A stretch of 64,000 nucleotides of DNA, from NCBI RefSeq assembly GCF_000423465.1, contig NZ_KE384021.1:309105-373104 (forward strand). Reading direction: 5' to 3'. This DNA comes from Propionicicella superfundia DSM 22317. GTDB taxonomy: Bacteria > Actinomycetota > Actinomycetes > Propionibacteriales > Propionibacteriaceae. Below are positions 27,542-35,978 of this stretch, one piece after another. Under the pieces are notes generated by a model that made no database searches, was not told the DNA's origin, and saw nothing but the letters and a program-made list of their open reading frames with translations. The number at the start of each line of letters is the position of its first letter. Within the stretch, counting starts at the first letter, position 1. A program made the position numbers and the translations under genes.

Positions 27542-27832
27542 CTACTTCCAGAGCGTCGCGACGGCGAAGGCGCCGCCCATCAGGCCGAGGCCGATGAGGA
27601 TGTTCCAGCCGCCGAGATCGGCGAGGAACGGGATATAGGGGCTGGCGATGTAGTACAGGATCAGCCACAGGACGCCGAGCAGGCCGAGAGTGATGAAGGT
27701 CGGCGGAACCCAGCGACGGCTGCCGGGCACGCGTGCCCGCCTGCGGCGGTCCGCCTCTTTGCGGGCCCGCTCTTGCTTGTCGGCCGTCTTCTTCTTCTGA
27801 TCAGCGGCCTTGCGGGTCTTCGATTCGGGCAC
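27542..27832 (-). CDS. crgA: Cell division protein CrgA
   Basis: 96 aa. A lysine/arginine-rich N-terminus ('KTRKAADQKKKTADKQERAR') precedes two membrane helices: 'WVPPTFITLGLLGVLWLILYY' region and 'WNILIGLGLMGGAFAVATLW' at the C-terminus. The 'YIASPYIPFLADLGGWN' linker is typical of CrgA, the actinobacterial septum protein that recruits FtsI and interacts with FtsZ. GTG 27832 has a strong GAGGAG 7 nt upstream; the frame upstream is not CrgA-like. Its divergent DUF881 neighbour is the usual actinobacterial context. Confidence 0.9.
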   Translation of the reverse strand: MPESKTRKAADQKKKTADKQERARKEADRRRRARVPGSRRWVPPTFITLGLLGVLWLILYYIASPYIPFLADLGGWNILIGLGLMGGAFAVATLWK

Positions 27833-27899
27833 GTCACACTCCTCGGAACTCGGCGCCAAGCCTAACAGGGTTGTTCTCGAGTACACCTAGAGTGGTCCT

Positions 27900-28667
27900 G
27901 TGAGGACACGGGCAGCGCGCTTCCGCCGGCCCTTCGCGCGCGCCCATCGGGGTTTGCGCCGCTCGGGACGGTCACCGCGCCAGATCGCGATGACGACGCT
28001 CGTGTGCGCCGTCGCCGGCTTCATGATCGTCTCCAGTGCCGTCGCGGCCCGCGGCACGGATCTGCGCGCCAGCCGGAACACCGACCTCATCGACCTCGTC
28101 ACCGGCCAGGCGCAGCGCAACCAGGAACAGGCCAAGGAACTCGCCGAGGTGCGCTCGGAGGTCGACCGGCTGAGCCGCTCCAAGGGGGGCGACTCGACGC
28201 TGGAGAGCCAGGTGCAGGCGGCGTCCCGCCAGGCAGGGCTGACGGCGGTGAAGGGGCCCGCCGTCGCGGTCACCCTCACCGACGCCCCCGCCGACGTCAA
28301 TCCCGAGGGTGTCGACCAGGATCTCCTCGTCGTCCATCAGCAGGACATCCAGGCCGTCGTGAACGCGTTCTGGCGGGGTGGAGCCGAGGCGATGACGATC
28401 CAGGGGGTCCGTGTCATCTCCACCACGGGCGTCAAGTGCGTGGGCAACACGGTCGTGCTCCACGGCGTCCCGTACGCGCCTCCGTACCGCATCGTGGCCA
28501 TCGGCGACCGGACGAAGCTCGCCGCGGCGTTGGAGAACTCCGACGAGATCCGGATCTACAAGGAGTACGTGCGGGCGTACCGGCTGGGCTACCAGCAGGA
28601 GACCGTCACCGAGGCGACGATGCCCGCGTTCGAGGGTGCGATCGAGAACCAGTACGCACGGCCCTGA
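27900..28667 (+). CDS. DUF881 family membrane-anchored protein
   Basis: 255 aa. Basic N-terminus, one transmembrane helix ('MTTLVCAVAGFMIVSSAVAA', about residues 31-50), then a coiled-coil-like stretch 'QAQRNQEQAKELAEVRSEVD' and the DUF881 domain with 'VDQDLLVVHQQDIQAVVNAFW' region, 'AEAMTIQGVRV' and 'YAPPYRIVAIG'. The domain is thought to face the cell exterior and is commonly encoded beside crgA and pabA/trpG near the cell-division cluster. Its role is unknown. TAGAGT ends 6 nt before GTG 27900, a leaderless arrangement. Confidence 0.88.
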   Translation: MRTRAARFRRPFARAHRGLRRSGRSPRQIAMTTLVCAVAGFMIVSSAVAARGTDLRASRNTDLIDLVTGQAQRNQEQAKELAEVRSEVDRLSRSKGGDSTLESQVQAASRQAGLTAVKGPAVAVTLTDAPADVNPEGVDQDLLVVHQQDIQAVVNAFWRGGAEAMTIQGVRVISTTGVKCVGNTVVLHGVPYAPPYRIVAIGDRTKLAAALENSDEIRIYKEYVRAYRLGYQQETVTEATMPAFEGAIENQYARP

Positions 28668-28694
28668 CCGGTCGAGCACTGCGACAATGGGCCC

Positions 28695-29351
28695 ATGGCC
28701 CGGATCCTCGTCGTCGACAACTACGACTCGTTCGTCTACAACCTCGTGCAGTACCTCGCGCAACTGGGGGCCGAGACGGAGGTCTGGCGCAACGACGACC
28801 CGCGCTTCGCCGAGCCCGGCTTCGCCAAGGCGTTCGACGGCATCCTGTTGTCTCCCGGCCCCGGAACCCCCGAGGGCGCGGGCGTCTGCATCGACGTGGT
28901 CCGCGACCTGGGCCCGTCCATCCCCATCTTCGGGGTGTGCCTGGGCCTCCAGGCGATCGGCGTCGCCTACGGCGGCGTCGTCGACCGGGCCCCCGAACTG
29001 CTGCACGGCAAGACGTCCCCGGTCACCCACGACGGACGCGGCGTGTTCGCGGGGCTTCCGTCGCCGTTGACGACGACGCGCTATCACTCGCTCGCGATCG
29101 ACCCGGCGAGCCTGCCGGACGACCTGGAGGCCTCGGCCGCGACGGCGTCCGGCGTGATCATGGCCGTGCGGCACCGCGAGTACCCCGTGGAGGCGGTCCA
29201 GTTCCACCCGGAGTCGGTTCTCACCGAGGGCGGCCACCGGATGCTCGCCAACTGGCTCGCGGCGTGCGGGGACGAGCAGGCCGTGGCGCGGTCGGAGGGG
29301 CTCGGTCCGCTCATGGCGGCCGGACGCGCACCAGGGCACGTCACCAACTGA
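28695..29351 (+). CDS. pabA: Glutamine amidotransferase component of anthranilate/aminodeoxychorismate synthase
   Basis: 218 aa class I glutamine amidotransferase. The N-terminal 'VVDNYDSFVYNLVQYL' is diagnostic of TrpG/PabA. The nucleophile is in 'FGVCLGLQAIG' (Cys near residue 79) and the partner His-Glu is in 'VQFHPESVLTEGG' (about residue 172). It supplies ammonia to chorismate-derived anthranilate or 4-amino-4-deoxychorismate synthesis. No TrpE/PabB partner is in the window, so the choice between trpG and pabA is open. GACAAT ends 6 nt before the ATG. Its 3' end overlaps the convergent gene by 11 nt. Confidence 0.88.
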   Translation: MARILVVDNYDSFVYNLVQYLAQLGAETEVWRNDDPRFAEPGFAKAFDGILLSPGPGTPEGAGVCIDVVRDLGPSIPIFGVCLGLQAIGVAYGGVVDRAPELLHGKTSPVTHDGRGVFAGLPSPLTTTRYHSLAIDPASLPDDLEASAATASGVIMAVRHREYPVEAVQFHPESVLTEGGHRMLANWLAACGDEQAVARSEGLGPLMAAGRAPGHVTN

Positions 29352-29979
29352 GCAGCCCGATCAGATCCGGACGCGGGCGGTGCGCGGTGTCGGCCGCCTC
29401 CGCCCAGCCGGGGTAGGAGTCCAGCCAGCCGAGGAGGTTCTGCGTCCGGACGGCCGGGTCACCGCTGAGCTGTTCGAGGCACAGTGTCAGGGCCGCGTCC
29501 GCGTTGAGCACCTGACTGTGGCGGATGTAGCCGGTCTGCTGATCGGGCAGCGGCCGCACGGGAAAGCCGAGTTCCTCGTTGAACAGGCGGCCGATCGCGT
29601 AGGTCGAGCTCATGCCGGCCCGGGCGAGGTCGAAGTCCCAGGCGTCCAGTTCGCCGCGGGTCAGGCTCGTCGTGTACGTGCCCCAGGAGAGCTCGGTCAG
29701 CCAGTGCTCCACGAGGATCCACGCCGCGGTGATCCGGTCGGGGGTGACGAATCGCCCCGCGAGCAGGTGCTCGGCGTCGCCGGGCAGGGGGACGTCTCCC
29801 GGCGGCAGCAGGGACGTCCGGACCAGGGGGCCGAGCAGGTCGCGCCGGCGTCGTCTGTGTGCCGGCGGCGGGAAGAGGGGCGCGGCTGCGACGCGGAGCC
29901 GCTCGGCCAGCTCCGGCGGCGCCGCGAACATGTCCCGGGCCTCATCGATGCCGATGGCGAACAACCGCAACTCGCCCAT
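29341..29979 (-). CDS. Conserved hypothetical protein, unrecognised family
   Basis: 212 aa from ATG 29979. I do not recognise the family with confidence. Seen: no membrane segment or signal peptide; an early proline/arginine-rich loop ('FPPPAHRRRRRDLLG'); 'AWILVEHWLTELSWGTYTTSL'-type aromatic helices; and a C-terminal 'GWLDSYPGWAEAAD'. The start is supported by a TACGGT box ending 6 nt upstream (reverse strand), matching the leaderless pattern of its neighbours; the frame upstream to 30327 is not protein-like. The 3' end overlaps pabA/trpG by 11 nt tail to tail. Confidence 0.65.
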   Translation of the reverse strand: MGELRLFAIGIDEARDMFAAPPELAERLRVAAAPLFPPPAHRRRRRDLLGPLVRTSLLPPGDVPLPGDAEHLLAGRFVTPDRITAAWILVEHWLTELSWGTYTTSLTRGELDAWDFDLARAGMSSTYAIGRLFNEELGFPVRPLPDQQTGYIRHSQVLNADAALTLCLEQLSGDPAVRTQNLLGWLDSYPGWAEAADTAHRPRPDLIGLLSW

Positions 29980-30028
29980 GTGGCAACCGTAACCGACAGC
30001 GTCGCGCCGGAGCCATAGGTTGAAGGTT

Positions 30029-30121
30029 GTGCACCCGAGACGCCGTCGCCGCATCATCCCGCTCATCCTGGTCGGGCTGCTGCTGATCGTCCTCATCGGA
30101 GCGCTCGCCAACCTGGCGTGA
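30029..30121 (+). CDS. Tiny basic single-helix membrane protein, 30 aa
   Basis: GTG 30029 to TGA 30121. The peptide starts HPRRRRR and continues as one hydrophobic helix (IIPLILVGLLLIVLIGALA, residues 8-26). A TAGGTT -10-like box ends exactly 7 nt upstream, the same leaderless geometry as nearby genes, and there is no Shine-Dalgarno. It lies in the otherwise empty gap between two divergent genes. The positive-inside charge and helix length favour a real membrane peptide, but it is short enough to be chance. Confidence 0.45.
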   Translation: MHPRRRRRIIPLILVGLLLIVLIGALANLA

Positions 30122-30166
30122 CCGGGTTGGGTAGCCTCGTAGTCGCGCGACGTGAGGAGACACCCC

Positions 30167-31165
30167 ATGGCACACCACCGCAGGTGGACGATCCGGCTCG
30201 CCGCGGCGCTCGCCGTGACGGGGCTGGCGATGGCGGCCGCCCCGCCGCTGCCGGCGCGCGCCGACGGCACCGCGTTCACCTTCACCGACTCGCGCATCAC
30301 GGAGTGCTCGGGCATGGCCACCGACATCGAGCGCGGCTACTACTGGACGATCAACGACACCGAGGCGTCCGGCGGGCGCATCTACGGGGTCCGGTCCGAC
30401 GGGCAGACCCTGACGAGCATCCGGTTCGGCGCCGACCTCGTCGACACCGAGGCCCTCGCCTACCAGAACGGGTCGTTCTACGTCGCCGACATCGGCGACA
30501 ACACCGCGAGCCGCACGTCGGTCTCGGTGTACAAGCTGACCGATCCGCAGGTCGGGTCGAGCGACGCCGAGTACACGCGCTACCGCTTCTCCTACCCCGA
30601 CGGAGCCCACGACGCCGAGGGCATGTTCCTGTCGTCGACCGGCCGCATCCACATCGTCACCAAGGAAGCCACGGGCGCGATCTACGTGGCCCCCGAGAAG
30701 CCCAGCGCGTCGACGGTGAACACGCTCACCAAGGTCGCGTCGGCGCCGGCGTATGCGACCGACGCGACGCGGCTGCTGGACGGCACCGTCGCGATCCGGA
30801 CCTACACCTCGGTCGCCGTCTACGACATCGCGACCTTCACCCAGGTCGGCTCGGCCACCACCCCGACGCAGCAGCAGGGGGAGTCGATCGCGCAGAGCAT
30901 GGACGGCTCGTCGCTGCTGCTCGGCTCCGAGGGTCGTTACAGCTCGGTCCTCGAGGTGGGCCTCCCGCAGGCGACCGCGACGCCGACCGCGACCTCCTCG
31001 GGCTCCGCGTCCGCCTCGGCGACGGCCACCGCCTCGGCGACGACCGGCGTCCCCGCGACGGGCGGGCAGCTCCTCGAGAGCCTGCTCGGCACCCGGTCCA
31101 TGTTCCTGGTCGCCGGGGCCGTGGCCGTCCTCGCCGGGCTCGTGGTCTTCCTGCGCCGCCGCTAG
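30167..31165 (+). CDS. Secreted, C-terminally anchored beta-propeller-like protein
   Basis: 332 aa from ATG 30167, which has GAGGAG 7 nt upstream. N-terminal signal peptide: 'HHRRWTIRLAAALAVTGLAM', then 'AAAPPLPARADG'. The body has repeated Trp/Tyr-rich blade-like segments ('MATDIERGYYWTINDTE', 'EALAYQNGSFYVADIGDN', 'DAEGMFLSSTGRIHIV'), suggesting a beta-propeller. A Ser/Ala/Thr-rich linker follows, then 'GVPATGG', a hydrophobic helix and a final RRR. The VPATG-hydrophobic-RRR tail resembles a sortase signal, though a plain membrane anchor is equally possible. Function unknown; likely cell-surface. Confidence 0.75.
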   Translation: MAHHRRWTIRLAAALAVTGLAMAAAPPLPARADGTAFTFTDSRITECSGMATDIERGYYWTINDTEASGGRIYGVRSDGQTLTSIRFGADLVDTEALAYQNGSFYVADIGDNTASRTSVSVYKLTDPQVGSSDAEYTRYRFSYPDGAHDAEGMFLSSTGRIHIVTKEATGAIYVAPEKPSASTVNTLTKVASAPAYATDATRLLDGTVAIRTYTSVAVYDIATFTQVGSATTPTQQQGESIAQSMDGSSLLLGSEGRYSSVLEVGLPQATATPTATSSGSASASATATASATTGVPATGGQLLESLLGTRSMFLVAGAVAVLAGLVVFLRRR

Positions 31166-31317
31166 TCCGCCGCCCGGACGCCTCGCCGTGCGGGCGGATC
31201 GGCCGACCTGGCCCGACACGGGCCCGTGGCGGGCTCGGACGGGGTGCGCCGCGTCCGTCCCGGAGCGGTTCGCCGGGCCGGCCCCGGCGTCCACCCGGGC
31301 AGGGCAGACTGGGGGAT

Positions 31318-31974
31318 ATGGCAGATCTTCGGCGTGAACGCATCGACTACGAGGCCGATCCTCTTCTGGAAGCCGAGGTGCCCTCGGATCCGTTCGTCCT
31401 GTTCGGCGAATGGCTGGACGACGCGCTGGCGGCGAAGGATCAGGGCCTCCTCGAACCGACCGCGATGACGGTCTCGACCGTCGCGCACGACGGTGACGAG
31501 TGGCAGCCGCAGGCGCGTGTGGCCCTGCTGAAGGGTTACGACGAACGCGGTTTCGTGTTCTTCACCAACTACGAGTCGGCGAAGGGGCGCGAGATCGCGG
31601 CCAATCCGCGGGTGTGCGCGTCCTTCTTCTGGATGCAGCTCTCGCGGCAGGTGCGCATCGACGGTGTCGCGGAGAAGATCTCGGCCGAGGAGTCCGACGA
31701 CTATTTCGCGATCCGGCCCCGCGGTGCGCAGGTGGGCGCCTGGGCGTCACGGCAGTCCGCCGAGGTCGCCAACCTCGCCGAGCTCGAGACCGCCTATGAG
31801 GAGGCCGACCTGCGCTTCCCCGACGACCCTGTCCCGCGGCCGCCGCACTGGGGCGGGTACGTGATCGTGCCGCACCGGATCGAGTTCTGGGTCGGGCGGC
31901 GCAGCCGGATGCACGACCGCCTCGTGTACACGCACAACGAGACGCGCTGGACCGTCGGCCGCCTCGCGCCGTGA
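31318..31974 (+). CDS. pdxH: Pyridoxamine 5'-phosphate oxidase
   Basis: 218 aa, normal length. 'VALLKGYDERGFVFFTNYESAKG' (about residues 65-87) is the FMN-binding region; 'RQVRIDGVAEKIS' and the C-terminal 'IEFWVGRRSRMHDR' contain the Arg and His that bind the substrate phosphate in PdxH. It makes pyridoxal 5'-phosphate with FMN and oxygen, the cofactor of the cbs and metB enzymes far downstream. ATG 31318 directly follows a GGGGGA stretch. It is single-gene, upstream of glyS. Confidence 0.93.
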   Translation: MADLRRERIDYEADPLLEAEVPSDPFVLFGEWLDDALAAKDQGLLEPTAMTVSTVAHDGDEWQPQARVALLKGYDERGFVFFTNYESAKGREIAANPRVCASFFWMQLSRQVRIDGVAEKISAEESDDYFAIRPRGAQVGAWASRQSAEVANLAELETAYEEADLRFPDDPVPRPPHWGGYVIVPHRIEFWVGRRSRMHDRLVYTHNETRWTVGRLAP

Positions 31975-32040
31975 CCTCGACCGGCGCCGTCGCGTGACCG
32001 GCGTCCCCCGGGGGAGGACGGATTCGGTAGCCTTGCGCGC

Positions 32041-35000
32041 GTGTTGACGATGCAGGACGCTCTGCGCGAGCTCTCCGAGTACTGGACCTCTCTCGGCTGC
32101 CTCACCTGGCAGCCCTTCAATACCGAGGTCGGGGCGGGCACGATGAACCCGGCGACGGTGCTGCGGGTGCTCGGTCCCGAGCCCTGGGACGTCGCCTACG
32201 TCGAGCCGTCCGTGCGCCCCGACGACTCGCGCTACGGCGAGAACCCGAACCGGCTGCAGACCCACACCCAGTTCCAGGTGATCCTGAAGCCCGAGCCCGG
32301 CGACCCCCAGGAGTTGTACCTGGGCAGCCTGGAGGCGCTCGGCATCGATCTCGCGGCGCACGACGTCCGCTTCGTCGAGGACAACTGGCAGCAGCCCGCC
32401 ATCGGCGCGTGGGGCCTCGGCTGGGAGGTCTGGCTCGACGGCATGGAGATCACGCAGTTCACGTACTTCCAGCAGGTCGGCGGGCAGAACCTGGACCCGA
32501 TCCCCGTCGAGCTGACCTACGGCATGGAGCGCATCATGATGGCGCTGCAGGGCGTCACGCACTTCAAGGAGATCGTGTACGCGGTCACTCCCGACGGGGA
32601 GTCCGTCACCTACGGCGAGGCGTTCGGCCAGCAGGAATACGAGATGAGCCGCTACTACCTCGACGAGGCCGACGTCGAGGCCAACCGGCGGCTCTACGAG
32701 ACCTACCTCGCCGAGGCCACCCGCATGGTGGAGGCCCGGCTGCCCGTCCCCGCGCACAACTACGTGCTGAAGTCCTCCCACGCCTTCAACGTGCTGGACG
32801 CGCGGGGCGCCATCTCCACCACGGAGCGCGCCAAGGCGTTCGGGGCGATGCGCCGTCTCGCCCGGGACGTCTCGGTGCTGTGGGTCGAGCGACGCTCCGA
32901 GCTCGGCTTCCCGCTGCTGCGACAGGACGACGCGTCGCCCGTCGAGGTGCCCGCGGTCGACCCGGCGACCCTGCCCGCGACACCGCAGACGCTGGCGTTC
33001 GAGATCGGCGTCGAGGAGCTCCCGCCGCACGTCGTCGCCCAGACCGTCGACGCCGTCCGCGACGCTCTGGCCACGAAGCTCGCCGCCACGCGGCTCGCGC
33101 ACGGCGAGATCACCGTGGACGGCACGCCGCGCCGGATCGTGGCGACCGTCGCCGACGTGGCGCCCGAGGAGCCCGACGCGCTGCAGCACCGCAAAGGCCC
33201 CAAGTGGGCGGCCGCCTTCGACGAGGCCGGGGAGCCGACGCGCGCCCTGCAGGGCTTCCTGCGCGGCCAGCAGGCGAGCGTCGATCAGGTCGTGAAGGCC
33301 GAGATCGGCGGCGCCGAGGTCGCCGCCGTCGCATACACCGAGAAGGGACGCCCCGCGGTCGAGGTGCTGGCCGGCGTCCTTGCCGACGTCGTCGCGGGGC
33401 TGCGTGCCGAGAAGAACATGCGGTGGTGCGATCCCGACCTGTCCTTCAGCCGGGCCATCCGCTGGATCGTGGCGCTGTGGGGCCCGGTCGTCGTCCCGTT
33501 CGCGGTGTCCCGGCTCGTCGCGGGGCGGACGACGTACCTGCAGCGTCCCACCGCGTCCGACGAGGGCGGGCGCCGCGGGGAGATCCTCATCGGCCATGTC
33601 TCGATCGACTCGGCCGACGACCTGCTGCCCACCCTGGCGGCGGGAGCCATCGACGTGTCCACCGCGCAGCGGCGTGCCTCGGTCGTCTCCCAGGCCGAGT
33701 CCCTGGCCGCGGGCGTCGGCGGCGTCGTGGACGTCGTGGGCGACGCGGCGGTCGTGGACGAGGTCACGAACCTCGTCGAGGATCCGCACGGCGTGATCGG
33801 CGGCTTCGCGGCCCGCTACCTGGACCTTCCCGACCGCATCCTCACCACCGTCATGCGCAAGCACCAGCGCTACCTGCCCGTCCGCGATGCGCAGGGGACG
33901 CTGCTGCCGCATTTCGTCACGATGGCGAACGGCGACTGCGACGATGCGATCGTGCGCGCCGGGAACGAGTCGGTGCTGCGGGCCCGGTACGAGGACGCGC
34001 TGTTCTTCTGGAACGCCGATCTGCAACACACCGGCGCCGAGGACTTCGTCCCGGGGCTGGAGAAGCTGACGTTCGAGGACCGGCTCGGCTCGGTCGGGCA
34101 GCGGGCTCGGCGGATCGCCGACGTGTCCCTGCGGCTCGCCGACCGGGTCGGTGTCACCACGGCCGAGCGCGCCACCTTGACGCGTGCGGGCGAGCTGGCC
34201 AAGTTCGATCTCGCGACGCAGCTCGTCGTCGAGATGAGCAGCCTGGCCGGGTTCGTGGCGCGCGAGTACGCGGTCCGGCTGGGTGAGACCCGCGAGGTCG
34301 CCGACGCGCTGTACGAGATGGAGGAGCCGCACACGAGCTCCGACCCGCTGCCGGCGTCCCTGCCCGGGGCGCTGCTGGCGCTGGGGGACCGGTTCGACCT
34401 GCTCGCCTCGATGTTCGCGCTCGGGGCGAAGCCGACCGGTTCGTCCGACCCGTTCGGCCTGCGGCGGGCGGCCCTCGGCGTCGTCCGCATCCTGCGCGAC
34501 CGCGGCGGGCTGACGCTCACCGACGGCCTGACCGCGGCCGCCGAACGGCTGCAGGAACAGGGTCTGGACGTCGCGGCCGACACGGTCGAGGCGGCGCGCG
34601 AGTTCACGATCGGACGCTTCGCGCAGTTGCTGCGCGACGAGGGGGTCCCGGCGGGGCTGGTCCAGGTGGTGATCGGCGGCGCCGACGATCCCGGCCGGGC
34701 GGCGGCGGTCCTCGCCGAGGTGCGTGCGGCGTCCGGGGAGTCGTTCCGCGATCTCGTGGCCGCGCTCGTGCGCATCGCGCGGATCCTGCCCGAGGGCACG
34801 GACGCGGCGTACGACGCGACGCGGCTGACCGATCCGGCCGAGGTCGCGCTGCACGCCGAGGTGGAGGCGCTGCCCGCCGCGGCGGGGGAGACGCTCGGGG
34901 GCTTCCAGGCGGCGACCGGCCGGCTGGTGCCGGCGATCCACCGGTTCTTCGACGAGACCCTGGTGATGGCCGACGACCCCGCAGTGCGGGCGGCCCGGCT

Positions 35001-35076
35001 CGGGCTCATCGCGACGATCCTGGACCGCGCGCCCGAGGGCATCGACTGGCGGGCGCTCGACCTGGCGCTCGGCTGA
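32041..35076 (+). CDS. glyS: Glycyl-tRNA synthetase, fused alpha and beta subunits
   Basis: 1011 aa. Residues about 1-300 are the GlyQ alpha subunit: 'EVGAGTMNPATVLRVLGPEPW', 'RYGENPNRLQTHTQFQV' and 'QQVGGQNLDPIPVELTYGMER'-type motifs. After a short Pro/Ala linker, residues about 320-1011 are the GlyS beta subunit ('LAFEIGVEELPPHVV', 'KHQRYLPVRD', C-terminal DALR anticodon-like region). The alpha and beta subunits of the bacterial tetrameric enzyme are thus one chain, as in chlamydiae. Many actinobacteria instead use the shorter alpha2 enzyme. TAGCCT ends 7 nt before GTG 32041, with no Shine-Dalgarno. Confidence 0.93.
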   Translation: MLTMQDALRELSEYWTSLGCLTWQPFNTEVGAGTMNPATVLRVLGPEPWDVAYVEPSVRPDDSRYGENPNRLQTHTQFQVILKPEPGDPQELYLGSLEALGIDLAAHDVRFVEDNWQQPAIGAWGLGWEVWLDGMEITQFTYFQQVGGQNLDPIPVELTYGMERIMMALQGVTHFKEIVYAVTPDGESVTYGEAFGQQEYEMSRYYLDEADVEANRRLYETYLAEATRMVEARLPVPAHNYVLKSSHAFNVLDARGAISTTERAKAFGAMRRLARDVSVLWVERRSELGFPLLRQDDASPVEVPAVDPATLPATPQTLAFEIGVEELPPHVVAQTVDAVRDALATKLAATRLAHGEITVDGTPRRIVATVADVAPEEPDALQHRKGPKWAAAFDEAGEPTRALQGFLRGQQASVDQVVKAEIGGAEVAAVAYTEKGRPAVEVLAGVLADVVAGLRAEKNMRWCDPDLSFSRAIRWIVALWGPVVVPFAVSRLVAGRTTYLQRPTASDEGGRRGEILIGHVSIDSADDLLPTLAAGAIDVSTAQRRASVVSQAESLAAGVGGVVDVVGDAAVVDEVTNLVEDPHGVIGGFAARYLDLPDRILTTVMRKHQRYLPVRDAQGTLLPHFVTMANGDCDDAIVRAGNESVLRARYEDALFFWNADLQHTGAEDFVPGLEKLTFEDRLGSVGQRARRIADVSLRLADRVGVTTAERATLTRAGELAKFDLATQLVVEMSSLAGFVAREYAVRLGETREVADALYEMEEPHTSSDPLPASLPGALLALGDRFDLLASMFALGAKPTGSSDPFGLRRAALGVVRILRDRGGLTLTDGLTAAAERLQEQGLDVAADTVEAAREFTIGRFAQLLRDEGVPAGLVQVVIGGADDPGRAAAVLAEVRAASGESFRDLVAALVRIARILPEGTDAAYDATRLTDPAEVALHAEVEALPAAAGETLGGFQAATGRLVPAIHRFFDETLVMADDPAVRAARLGLIATILDRAPEGIDWRALDLALG

Positions 35077-35098
35077 GCCTGCCACTCGGCGATAGCGC

Positions 35099-35134
35099 GG
35101 AGGGTTGATGTTGGTAGTCCAACATCAACCCTCC
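35099..35134. terminator. Perfect 16-bp hairpin after glyS (copy of a dispersed palindrome)
   Basis: Arms GGAGGGTTGATGTTGG (35099-35114) and its exact complement (35119-35134) surround a TAGT loop; AGCG/CGCT extend the stem past one mismatch. It lies between convergent genes. A near-identical hairpin is at 54057-54092. Confidence 0.75.
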
Positions 35135-35153
35135 ACGCTGTCGGCGGGATCGC

Positions 35154-35783
35154 TCAGGCGAGGTCGTTGAGCTCGATCGGCACGGCACGGTAGGCCGCGG
35201 GGAACTCGCGCAGCACGGCGAGCCGAGGGTCCGGTGTGGGCAGCACCCGGCCGGGCGCGAGCGCGGCCAGTTCCGGCACCCGGTCGAGAACGGCCCGGAC
35301 GGCCGCCGTGTCGCCGCCGGTGACGAACCAGTCCCACCGTGCCCGGGCCGTTCCGACGACGCGGCGAAGATCCGCGGCGGCGGCGTCGGCCGCCTGATCG
35401 GCCTGGTTGGAGCGGCGCCGCGCATACCGTTGCTGCGACCAGCCGCCTGCTTTCGTGCGTCCCTGCACGTAGTGGGTGTCCACCTTGGAGGCCACGAGCT
35501 CGGCCCCGTCGAAGATCCCCACGGCGTGGGCGGCGCGCCGCGCGAGCAGAACGGCGACCCGCCGGTCGGCGGCCAGGTGCGCCACCACGGCAGCGAGGTC
35601 ACGCGGCGCCCCGGGCGCGACGCCGCCCCAGCCGATCGCGATCGTCGCGCGGGCACCGTCGGCCGCGGTCACGGTGGCCGCGTCGGCGTGCACGTCGATC
35701 GCCACCGTGCCGTGCCGCTGCGTGAACCGTTCCACCCAGCCGGTCAGCCGTTCCGGCGCGATCGCCACCACGCGTCCAGCCAT
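35154..35783 (-). CDS. acVLRF1-type peptidyl-tRNA hydrolase (actinobacterial Vms1-like release factor)
   Basis: 209 aa. 'AGGWSQQRYARRRSNQAD' (about residues 113-130) is the VLRF1 catalytic loop, with the conserved Gln residues expected to act on peptidyl-tRNA; 'VAVLLARRAAHAVGIFDG' precedes it. Established knowledge: VLRF1/Vms1 proteins resemble release factor eRF1 and free nascent chains from stalled 60S or 50S subunits; the actinobacterial branch is named acVLRF1. No fused Zn-finger is present. It is convergent with glyS and alone in its unit. Family recognition is from the loop motif, without a search. Confidence 0.8.
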   Translation of the reverse strand: MAGRVVAIAPERLTGWVERFTQRHGTVAIDVHADAATVTAADGARATIAIGWGGVAPGAPRDLAAVVAHLAADRRVAVLLARRAAHAVGIFDGAELVASKVDTHYVQGRTKAGGWSQQRYARRRSNQADQAADAAAADLRRVVGTARARWDWFVTGGDTAAVRAVLDRVPELAALAPGRVLPTPDPRLAVLREFPAAYRAVPIELNDLA

Positions 35784-35978
35784 GCGGCAGACGATAGCTC
35801 GTCAGGTGAGGGGCGGCCTGGCCGAAACCGCGTCGCGCCGGAGGCCGGGGACCGCCACGGGTCGCGTCGCGGACGGCGGATTCCGGGCCTCCGCGGTCGG
35901 TGGGGAAGACCACCCACGGACCGTCGTGCGCCGTCAGGTTGCGGAATGCCCTAATCTGGCCACCGGAAGGGGCGATTG

